Positions 1 to 6,428 of a stretch of DNA of 8,905 nucleotides are shown piece by piece. The stretch is from Lentimicrobiaceae bacterium. GTDB taxonomy: Bacteria > Bacteroidota > Bacteroidia > Bacteroidales > WCHB1-69. The stretch lies in contig WQSU01000091.1 of assembly GCA_009787675.1 (NCBI GenBank), positions 1 to 8,905 on the forward strand, written 5' to 3'. The notes under the pieces were generated by a model that was not told the DNA's origin, did not search any database, and saw only the letters and a program-made list of their open reading frames with translations. Within the stretch, counting starts at the first letter, position 1. The number at the start of each line of letters is the position of its first letter. The translations under genes and the position numbers were made by a program.

Positions 1-1
1 A

Positions 2-1261
2 TTAGAATCCCAAAAAGTATATATTGACTTGCTGACCGACTCGGGCACGGGCGCCATGAGCGACAGGCAATGGGCAGCCGTCATGCTGGGCGATGAAAGC
101 TACGCCGGCGCTACCTCTTTCTTCAAAATGAAAGAGATGATTACGAAAATTACAGGATTTAAACACGTTATCCCCACCCATCAAGGGCGCGCCGCCGAAA
201 ATGTGCTTTTCTCCTGCTTGGTGAAAGAGGGAGATATTGTGCCCGGAAACTCGCACTTTGATACCACCAAGGGACATATTGAATCCAGAAAAGCTTTCGC
301 CGCAGATTGTACCATTGCTGAGGCGCGAGATACGCAGTTGGAGTTGCCTTTCAAAGGAAATATGGATGTTGCCATGCTGGAAGATTGTTTGAAACAAAAT
401 GCCGACAAAGTTCCTTTTGTTTTAATTACCATTACAAACAACACCTGCGGTGGACAGCCTGTTTCCATGCAAAACATGAAAGAAGTGCATGCCGTAGCCA
501 AAAAATACAACAAACCTGTTTTGTTCGATTCCGCACGTTTTGCAGAAAATGCCTACTTTATTAAAACTCGTGAAAAAGGATACGAAAAAAAAACCATCAA
601 AGAGATTTGTTTAGAAATGTTCCGTTATGCCGACGGCATGACGATGAGCGCCAAAAAAGACGCCCAAGTGAATATGGGCGGTTTTATCGCTACCAATTTG
701 GATGAATGGTACGAACAGGCAAAAGTGAAATGTATTATCTATGAAGGATATATCACTTACGGCGGCTTGAATGGCAGAGATATGAACGCCATTGCCGTAG
801 GTTTGGACGAAAACACCGAATTTGAAAATTTGGAAACCCGTATCAAACAGGTTGCCTATTTAGCCCAAAAATTAGATGAGTATGGTATTCCGTATCAACG
901 ACCTGCTGGCGGACACGCCATTTTTGTGGATGCCCAAAAAGTACTTACCCATGTTCCTAAAGAAGAGTTTCCTGCACAAACTTTAACCGTAGAACTCTAT
1001 TTGGAAGCCGGTATCCGTGGATGTGAAATAGGGTATATTTTAGCCGACAGAGATCCTATAACCCGTGAAAACCGTTTCGGTGGCATGGAATTCTTGCGCT
1101 TGGCAATACCCAGAAGAACTTATACCAACAACCACATGGACGTGGTAGCTGCCGCCCTGAAGAACGTTTTCGACCGTAGAGAAGAGATTTCCCGCGGCGT
1201 AAAAATTGTTTGGGAAGCCCCCATTATGAGACACTTTACCGTGAAATTAGAAAGACTGTAA
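2..1261 (+). CDS. tnaA: Tryptophanase (L-tryptophan indole-lyase), 5'-truncated
   Basis: PLP-dependent beta-eliminating lyase that cleaves L-tryptophan to indole, pyruvate and ammonia in the cytoplasm. The reading frame is already open at base 2 (LESQKVYIDLLTDSGTG), so the TTG at 29 is not the start. About 419 residues are visible against roughly 470 for the family, so some 45-50 N-terminal residues lie outside the window. Visible landmarks are LLTDSGTGAMSD, the THQGR phosphate-binding stretch (about 176-190), FDSARFAENAYF, and MSAKKDA with the Schiff-base lysine codon at 656-658. The related tyrosine phenol-lyase has Thr, Arg and Phe at three substrate-site positions. Here they are Asp (260-262, in FDTTKGH), Ile (1028-1030, in CEIG) and His (1232-1234, in MRHFT), the tryptophanase pattern. 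Any leader peptide or promoter would be upstream of the window. No clear terminator follows. The call is firm for the family and strong for tryptophanase over tyrosine phenol-lyase. Confidence 0.95.
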   Translation, partial: LESQKVYIDLLTDSGTGAMSDRQWAAVMLGDESYAGATSFFKMKEMITKITGFKHVIPTHQGRAAENVLFSCLVKEGDIVPGNSHFDTTKGHIESRKAFAADCTIAEARDTQLELPFKGNMDVAMLEDCLKQNADKVPFVLITITNNTCGGQPVSMQNMKEVHAVAKKYNKPVLFDSARFAENAYFIKTREKGYEKKTIKEICLEMFRYADGMTMSAKKDAQVNMGGFIATNLDEWYEQAKVKCIIYEGYITYGGLNGRDMNAIAVGLDENTEFENLETRIKQVAYLAQKLDEYGIPYQRPAGGHAIFVDAQKVLTHVPKEEFPAQTLTVELYLEAGIRGCEIGYILADRDPITRENRFGGMEFLRLAIPRRTYTNNHMDVVAAALKNVFDRREEISRGVKIVWEAPIMRHFTVKLERL

Positions 1262-1326
1262 GTTTTTTTAAATAAAATTCTTTAAATAAATTGTTGATAA
1301 TTAAAAACTTTTAATACATTACTCCT

Positions 1327-2250
1327 ATGAAAAAAATTTTCTTGTTCTTCGTAGTGAGCCTAATTAGCTCAACATTATTTGCTCAATTCAGCAGCATCAC
1401 TGTAAGTTCTAATTCCAATCAAAAATTTTGGTTATTTATTGATGATGTACTACAAAATGAATATTCTACGCATATCATTAGAATCCAAGGGTTGCAATAT
1501 ACTTATTATAAAGTTAGGGTTGAAATGGATAATGCTGCCAACAGTTGTGTGGGGCAAAACGTATTAATCTCTGGAATCTCCAGCAATAATAACTATATTA
1601 TAAGTAGAGACAAAGGTAACAATTTCAGATTTGAGAAAACAAATATTGCTGTCAATCCTTATTTTATTCAAACTTTAATTTTACCCGATTACTCCTGTTT
1701 TTCAGCCTATAACCAATTTTTGTTCCCCGGTTTTAATACTAATGCCAATTACGGACAAAACCAATTTAAAGGAAGTGCCTATAAAAAGTATCAATATGAT
1801 GCTCATGGGCATGGCTATGGAGGAAATCAGGGATATGGAAACCAATCCGGACCTGGTAACCAACCCGGACATGGAAATCAACCAGGATATGGTAACCAAT
1901 CAGGATATGGAAATCAACCAGGACATGGAAATCCAGGACATGGAAACCCACCCCAATCAGGATGTATGCACCCAAACGATTTTAACAGGGCGTTTAACAG
2001 CATTCAAAAAGAATCTTTCGAAAATTCAAAATTAGATATTGCGAAACAAATAACTTCCAATAACTGGCTTTGTGTTTCTCAAATTGTTCAAATTTGCAAT
2101 CTCTTTTCTTTTGAAAATTCAAAATTGGAATATGCTAAATATGCCTACCGCTATTGCGTTGATAAAAATAATTATTTTCAACTCAATGATGTCTTTTCAT
2201 TTTCTACTTCAAAAGATGAATTAAGAAAATATATAAACAACACCCACTAA
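1327..2250 (+). CDS. Secreted DUF4476-domain protein with Gly/Asn/Gln-rich hexapeptide repeats
   Basis: Exported protein of 307 residues and unknown function. Residues 1-19 form a signal peptide (MKK, hydrophobic core, LFA|Q cleavage), with no lipobox cysteine. Residues about 22-105 (SITVSSNSNQKFWLFIDDVL, then a YYKVRVEMDN stretch) resemble the small beta domain that often precedes DUF4476 in Bacteroidota proteins. Residues 160-210 are a low-complexity linker of GYGNQP/GHGNQP/GYGNQS hexapeptides. Residues about 214-304 match DUF4476, with the helical units FENSKLDIAK and FENSKLEYAK followed by FSTSKDELRKYI. No T9SS tail is present, so periplasmic or outer-surface retention is more likely than T9SS export. 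It lies 65 bases after the tryptophanase and 51 bases before the protease, on the same strand. The ATG at 1327 is the obvious start because it begins the signal peptide. Its A/T content is visibly higher than that of the tryptophanase gene. The domain call comes from remembered family patterns. Confidence 0.8.
   Translation: MKKIFLFFVVSLISSTLFAQFSSITVSSNSNQKFWLFIDDVLQNEYSTHIIRIQGLQYTYYKVRVEMDNAANSCVGQNVLISGISSNNNYIISRDKGNNFRFEKTNIAVNPYFIQTLILPDYSCFSAYNQFLFPGFNTNANYGQNQFKGSAYKKYQYDAHGHGYGGNQGYGNQSGPGNQPGHGNQPGYGNQSGYGNQPGHGNPGHGNPPQSGCMHPNDFNRAFNSIQKESFENSKLDIAKQITSNNWLCVSQIVQICNLFSFENSKLEYAKYAYRYCVDKNNYFQLNDVFSFSTSKDELRKYINNTH
1831..1953 (+). repeat. 18-bp coding tandem repeat (GYGNQP-type hexapeptides)
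   Basis: About seven units of a GGAYATGGWAAYCARYCA-like 18-mer encode GYGNQS, GPGNQP, GHGNQP, GYGNQS, GYGNQP, GHGNP (one codon short) and GHGNPP at residues 169-209 of the DUF4476 protein. Most differences between units are single-base changes (Y/H/P at position 2, S/P at position 6). The array probably forms a flexible linker between the N-terminal and DUF4476 domains. Because the unit length is a multiple of three, other frames stay open here too and produce spurious ORFs. Confidence 0.9.
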
Positions 2251-2301
2251 AATTTTAAATTTATAACTATAAGTAAAGATAATTTATTAAATTAATTAAG
2301 T

Positions 2302-4599
2302 ATGAAAAAAGAAAACACCAAATTAGTTATTCTACTATCACTATTATTTATTTCTATCCCATTTTCGTATGCCGTACCGGCGATTCCCGATCCTGTGCTC
2401 ATGACACAACCGGACGGAACCACCTTAACTGTGATGATTAGAGGCGATGAACGCGTAAACTGGTATGAAAGCATGGATGGATACACATTATTGTTCAACA
2501 CAGCAGGATATCTGTCTTATGCTCAATTAGATGAAAATGGAAATTTGCAACCTACCGATCGTATTGCAACAGATATTGACAAAAGAAATATTGTAACTGC
2601 CTCTTTTTTAAAAACCATTAATAAAAAACTGTTTTACAGTAAGGTTCAATGCCAACTGATGTTAAAGGTGTGGGAAATTGAAGATAACCTACCGCGAGGC
2701 GAAAGAGCTTTAGAGGGACAATACAAAACATTGTGCGCCTTTGTACAGTTTCCTGAAAAAGCAATGGTAAAACAGATGAGCGAATTTGAGGGAATGATGA
2801 ATCAACTTGGCTACACTGGAAACGGTAGTGGTAGCGTTCGCGACTTCTTTAAAGAATCTTCTTATGGAAAATTCGATTTAACCATAACCTTGTGTGGGGT
2901 TTATACGACTACTCAAAGTGAAAGTTATTATGCAGGAAGTAGTGGTACGGATAACTGTAGTGCACTTGCCAGATGGACAGCACAACAGGTAGCGGCTGAA
3001 GCTGATATTAATTTTACAGAGTATGACAGTAATAATGACGACAAAGTTGATTGGTTTCACTTCATCTTTGCAGGGAGGGGACAGGAAGCCGGCGGAGGTG
3101 CAGGAACGATTTGGTCACATAAATCGCAATTTTCTCCGTCAGTTACAAAAAATGGTAAAAGCATCAACGAGTATTCTTGCTCACCGGAACTTTATCTATC
3201 ATCAATTACTACTATCGGCGTGATTTGCCACGAAATGACACATGGCTTTGGTGCACCCGATTTTTATGATGTGGATTATGGGACAGGTGGTGAATACACA
3301 GGCACAGGAAATTGGGATCTCATGGCAAGCGGTAGTTGGAACTCCAGTGGAAATAAACCGGCGCATCATAATATGTACACCAAAGTACAATTTGGTTGGG
3401 TAACGCCGGAAGTGCTAAGCACCCCTAAAACAGTTCTTAATATGCCCAACGCTGCCGAAAATCCGGTGGCATACCGAATCAATACGGCAACCAATAATGA
3501 GTACTATTTGTTGGAAAACCGCCAACGTGTAAAATTTGATGCCGGCCTTCCGGGAGACGGGTTAATTATTTATCATGTACACAGCAATGTAAATGGAGGA
3601 TACAACGGAGTAAATGCTACGCACCCGCAACGCATGTATCCGGTATGTGCCAGCAGAACGACACAAATGCCAAATTCAACCCCCTCCAGTTATGGTAATA
3701 TTAACAGTTTGGGATGTCCTTTCCCCGGAACAAGCAATAAGAAAGTTTTTGACGATAACAGTACGCCTGCCATGAAATCGTGGGCTAACGCTAATACCAA
3801 TAAACCCATTACTAACATTATCCATATAGACCGATTAATCTCTTTTGATTTTATGGGCGGTGGCACAGTAGCTTCCTATACCATCACGGCTACCTGCGGT
3901 GAAAACGGAAAGATTTCGCCTGAGGGTGTAACAACACTGTATGAAGGTTTTTCACAATCCTACACCATCACGCCTAATAACCACTATGAAATAGCTTCGG
4001 TTTTGATAAACGGAGTGAATAACCCTGATGCCGTAGCCTCAGGAAAATACACCTTCTCTGAAATATCTGCCAATCACACCATTCATGCTACTTTTGCCCC
4101 AAAAACTTATACAGTAACTTTTAATGCTAATGGCGGCACAGGCGAAATGGAACCGCAAGTCTTTACATACGGGGTAGATCAAGCCTTAGAACTCAATACG
4201 TTTACAAAACCAGATGCCACTTTCGACAGGTGGAATACTTTCGCCGGCGGGCTTGGCACCAATTATGCGAATGGACAAATTATTACCTTGAGTACTAATA
4301 TCAAACTGTTTGCACAATGGGATGGTAATTCCGGTATTGAGGAGGTGAACCCTTATTCTTCCATACAAGTGATTCCTAACCCTGCCCACGACTATGTTGA
4401 ATTACGAATTGAGAATTACGAATTAGGAATTCATTTGATTGAGTTCTACAATATGTTCGGGCAAGTTGTGAAAAGTGTGCCTGTAAATGGCAACATCCAA
4501 GAGAATATGATGACACAACGAATTTCAATTACCGATTTAAGCAAAGGTGTCTATTTAGTAAAAATAGGAAGTGAAACTGCAAAATTGGTGGTGCAATAA
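2302..4599 (+). CDS. Secreted M6-family zinc metalloprotease with T9SS type A sorting domain
   Basis: Extracellular or surface zinc endopeptidase of the immune-inhibitor-A (M6) family, 765 residues. Residues 1-24 are a signal peptide (MKKENTK, hydrophobic core, SYA|V). Residues about 25-100 form a propeptide with the family's QPDGTTL, RGDE and ESMDGYTLLF pattern. The catalytic domain spans about 140-430. It has an EF-hand-like acidic loop DSNNDDKVD (242-250), the zinc site HEMTHGFGAPD (310-320: H310 and H314 ligands, E311 catalytic, D320 the probable third ligand), a possible Met-turn at GNWDLMASGSW (336-346), and the ENRQ / LPGDGLIIYHV stretch (405-426). Residues 525-598 and 602-673 are two beta-repeat domains. 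The second (YTVTFNANGGTGEME, AQW) resembles the InlB B-repeat / Listeria-Bacteroides repeat. Residues about 687-765 are a T9SS sorting domain: IPNPAHDYVEL, FYNMFGQVV, ITDLSKGVYLVKI, KLVVQ. The host therefore should encode a type IX system. Substrates are unknown; nutrient proteolysis or virulence are both possible. Confidence 0.92.
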   Translation: MKKENTKLVILLSLLFISIPFSYAVPAIPDPVLMTQPDGTTLTVMIRGDERVNWYESMDGYTLLFNTAGYLSYAQLDENGNLQPTDRIATDIDKRNIVTASFLKTINKKLFYSKVQCQLMLKVWEIEDNLPRGERALEGQYKTLCAFVQFPEKAMVKQMSEFEGMMNQLGYTGNGSGSVRDFFKESSYGKFDLTITLCGVYTTTQSESYYAGSSGTDNCSALARWTAQQVAAEADINFTEYDSNNDDKVDWFHFIFAGRGQEAGGGAGTIWSHKSQFSPSVTKNGKSINEYSCSPELYLSSITTIGVICHEMTHGFGAPDFYDVDYGTGGEYTGTGNWDLMASGSWNSSGNKPAHHNMYTKVQFGWVTPEVLSTPKTVLNMPNAAENPVAYRINTATNNEYYLLENRQRVKFDAGLPGDGLIIYHVHSNVNGGYNGVNATHPQRMYPVCASRTTQMPNSTPSSYGNINSLGCPFPGTSNKKVFDDNSTPAMKSWANANTNKPITNIIHIDRLISFDFMGGGTVASYTITATCGENGKISPEGVTTLYEGFSQSYTITPNNHYEIASVLINGVNNPDAVASGKYTFSEISANHTIHATFAPKTYTVTFNANGGTGEMEPQVFTYGVDQALELNTFTKPDATFDRWNTFAGGLGTNYANGQIITLSTNIKLFAQWDGNSGIEEVNPYSSIQVIPNPAHDYVELRIENYELGIHLIEFYNMFGQVVKSVPVNGNIQENMMTQRISITDLSKGVYLVKIGSETAKLVVQ
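4399..4432. repeat. Short AATTACGAATT-type direct repeat inside the T9SS sorting domain
   Basis: GAATTACGAATT occurs perfectly at 4399-4410 and again at 4413-4424 (14-base spacing), followed by AGGAATTC. GAATT at 4420-4424 and AATTC at 4428-4432 form inverted arms around AGG. It encodes the LRIENYELGI stretch (residues 701-710), between the PNP motif and the FYNMFGQ strand. It could be a dispersed intragenic repeat or simply a beta-strand coding bias. One copy cannot decide. Confidence 0.6.
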
Positions 4600-4641
4600 G
4601 ATTTAAAGTTTAAGGCTTTTAAAAAAAATAAAAAAATAAAA

Positions 4642-5826
4642 ATGACGAAAGACAAATTACGTTTAAACACAGTTTTAGTTCATGGTTCAGATATAGAAGA
4701 ACCTTTTGGTGCGGCAGTTACGCCCATTTATCAAACAAGTACATTCAAATTTAAAAACGCTGCCCATGGCGCTGCTTGCTTTGCCGGAGAAGACTCCGGG
4801 TTTATCTATACGCGCATTGGAAATCCTACCATCAGTGCTTTGGAAACAACATTGGCACAATTGGAAAATGCCGCAAAATGTGTGGTAACTTCCAGTGGAA
4901 TGGCAGCCGTAAACACGGTTTACATGGCATTTCTGAATGCCGGAGATCACATCGTTTCTACTGATGTAATATATGGACCTTCGCGCGTAGTCATAGAAAA
5001 ACACTGGTCGCGTTTTGGCGTAGAACACAGCTACATTGATACTTCAAACATCGAAAATATTAAAAAAGCAATTCGCCCTAACACGAAAATGCTTTATTTA
5101 GAAACTCCTACAAACCCCACTATGACTATTACCGATTTGCGCGCAGCAGCGGAAATAGCCCACCAACACAATATTATTGTAGTGGTAGATAACACTTTCT
5201 GCTCGCCTATTTTGCAACGACCATTAGATCTGGGTGTTGATATTGTGCTTCATTCCATGACAAAATCTATTAATGGACATGCCGACATCATTGCCGGCGC
5301 CATCATGTCGAAAACGGAAGAGTTGGACAAAATCATACGCCCCATGATGTACAATTTAGGCTGTAGTATGGATCCTACTCAGGCATATATGGTGATTCGT
5401 GGTGTGAAAACATTGTCGTTGCGTGTGATGAGACAGCAGGAAAATGCCCAAATAATTGCCGAGTGGTTAGCAAAACATCCTGCCATAGAATCGGTAAGTT
5501 ATCCGGGTTTACCCTCTCATCCACAATATGAAATAGGGAAAAAGCAGATGGATGGTCCCGGCTCCCTCATCAGCTTTGAGTTGAAAGGTGGATACAAAGC
5601 AGGTGAAACACTAATGAATAACATTCACATGATTTTATTGGCTGTCTCTTTGGGAGGCGTAGAGTCGCTCATGTCGCATCCTGCTTCCATGACGCACTCC
5701 AAAATGACTAAAGAATCACGTCTGGCTGGCGGCATCACCGATGGATTAGTACGCTTCGCCGTTGGCATTGAAGATGTGAATGATATCCTCGCTGATTTGG
5801 ATCAAGCATTGCTTAAGTGTTATTAA
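4642..5826 (+). CDS. PLP-dependent trans-sulfuration family enzyme (methionine gamma-lyase / cystathionine gamma-synthase type)
   Basis: Cys/Met-metabolism PLP enzyme, 394 residues, full length for the family. Family landmarks are TPIYQTSTF (27-35), YTRIGNPT (56-63; the Tyr and Arg bind the neighbouring subunit's PLP phosphate), SSGMAAV (84-90), the ring-stacking Tyr111 in IYGPSRV, Asp183 in VVDNTF, Schiff-base Lys208 in HSMTKSINGHAD, SLGGVESLMSHPASMTHS (336-353), and Arg371 for the substrate carboxylate. The GPGSLISFELKGG stretch and the PQY / KQM region read as methionine gamma-lyase-like. However, the cysteine after YG that characterises classical methionine gamma-lyases is proline here (P113). 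Candidate reactions are methionine to methanethiol, 2-oxobutyrate and ammonia; cystathionine synthesis or cleavage; or O-acetylhomoserine sulfhydrylation. No met-biosynthesis neighbours help choose. It starts 42 bases after the protease, at an ATG in an A-rich leader, and its end overlaps the next gene by 10 bases. Family certain, substrate not. Confidence 0.9.
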   Translation: MTKDKLRLNTVLVHGSDIEEPFGAAVTPIYQTSTFKFKNAAHGAACFAGEDSGFIYTRIGNPTISALETTLAQLENAAKCVVTSSGMAAVNTVYMAFLNAGDHIVSTDVIYGPSRVVIEKHWSRFGVEHSYIDTSNIENIKKAIRPNTKMLYLETPTNPTMTITDLRAAAEIAHQHNIIVVVDNTFCSPILQRPLDLGVDIVLHSMTKSINGHADIIAGAIMSKTEELDKIIRPMMYNLGCSMDPTQAYMVIRGVKTLSLRVMRQQENAQIIAEWLAKHPAIESVSYPGLPSHPQYEIGKKQMDGPGSLISFELKGGYKAGETLMNNIHMILLAVSLGGVESLMSHPASMTHSKMTKESRLAGGITDGLVRFAVGIEDVNDILADLDQALLKCY

Positions 5827-6401
5827 ATAAAGAACTTTTTCAAGATTTTCTCAAAGAACGAGAGGTTACATGGTTAGGTATCGATTTCTCGAAAGCTACC
5901 TTTACCAGAAAAGGTTTCGACATTCCCAACGATGCTTTGCAACTCTATCTTAATGAATGGAATGCACTGATTATTTCCGACCAGAAAAAATATGACATTC
6001 GTGTGGCGTTCAGAAAGCCAGTGGTGCATTTCGATTTATCATTAATAAAAAAACAAAACAAACTCCACAAAGGCAACACCCTTATTCGAGATGTTGTGAG
6101 AATGGAAAATCTGTTGGATACCCATATTATCACGAATTATGTTCGGCAAGCAACGATTCCCGATACTACAAAATATGCGCTTTTTTTTATGGTTGAATCG
6201 TTTGACTATACCATAAAAAAAGGTTCTGTTTGGGTAATTATTCTCAAAAGCGATACCAAAGAGTTGGCACTTTGCGAAAAATTTACTGAAAAACCCAGCG
6301 GGTTCAGCATTAAATCCTACTGGGCGCGTGTCTTCTTCAACATCTTCTTCAACATCAGCCGCACCACTTATTTGCAGTGGGAGAATCTTGTTAGCGGTTA
6401 G
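5817..6401 (+). CDS. Uncharacterised conserved-looking protein coupled to the PLP enzyme gene
   Basis: A 194-residue protein I cannot assign to a function. It starts at GTG 5817, inside the last codons of the PLP enzyme (stop TAA 5824-5826), so the frames overlap by 10 bases and translational coupling is likely. No in-frame ATG occurs near the start, and the next methionine is at residue 95. The N-terminal part (VTWLGIDFSKATF, residues 17-29) resembles a WLGxDFS opening I associate with hypothetical proteins in Bacteroidota. No signal peptide or clear membrane span is visible. The body is mixed alpha/beta with many Lys and aromatic residues and no recognisable catalytic motif. Near the C-terminus a 12-base tandem duplication gives FFNIFFNI (residues 173-180), then SRTTYLQWENLVSG. 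An eight-T run at 6181-6188 lies inside the gene, but the frame reads through it. It ends 27 bases from the convergent DAHP synthase gene. The gene is likely real; its function is unknown. Confidence 0.75.
   Translation: MLLNKELFQDFLKEREVTWLGIDFSKATFTRKGFDIPNDALQLYLNEWNALIISDQKKYDIRVAFRKPVVHFDLSLIKKQNKLHKGNTLIRDVVRMENLLDTHIITNYVRQATIPDTTKYALFFMVESFDYTIKKGSVWVIILKSDTKELALCEKFTEKPSGFSIKSYWARVFFNIFFNISRTTYLQWENLVSG
6331..6356 (+). repeat. 12-bp perfect tandem duplication (FFNI x2)
   Basis: TCTTCTTCAACA is present twice in a row (6331-6342 and 6343-6354), followed by TC of a third start. It lies in frame in the uncharacterised gene and encodes FFNIFFNI. Replication slippage is the simplest origin. 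Confidence 0.85.
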
Positions 6402-6428
6402 TGGTTATTTTTGGACGTTATTTGCAAT

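Noticed and set aside
29..31. TTG at 29 as the start of tryptophanase
   Set aside because: The frame is open upstream to base 2 and encodes the conserved residues just before LLTDSGTG, so the gene is truncated by the window.
1260..1310. Possible terminator after tryptophanase: AAGTTTTT at 1260-1267 and AAAAACTT at 1303-1310
   Set aside because: The arms are exact but A/T-only, separated by 35 bases, and no T-tract follows; chance is likely in such A/T-rich DNA.
1742..2035. Overlapping open frames on both strands across the hexapeptide repeat
   Set aside because: The 18-base unit keeps every frame open and yields periodic peptides; the frame 1327-2250 has a signal peptide and a recognisable domain, the others do not.
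6402..6428. Bidirectional terminator between the convergent genes
   Set aside because: The 27 bases contain no stem-loop I can find.
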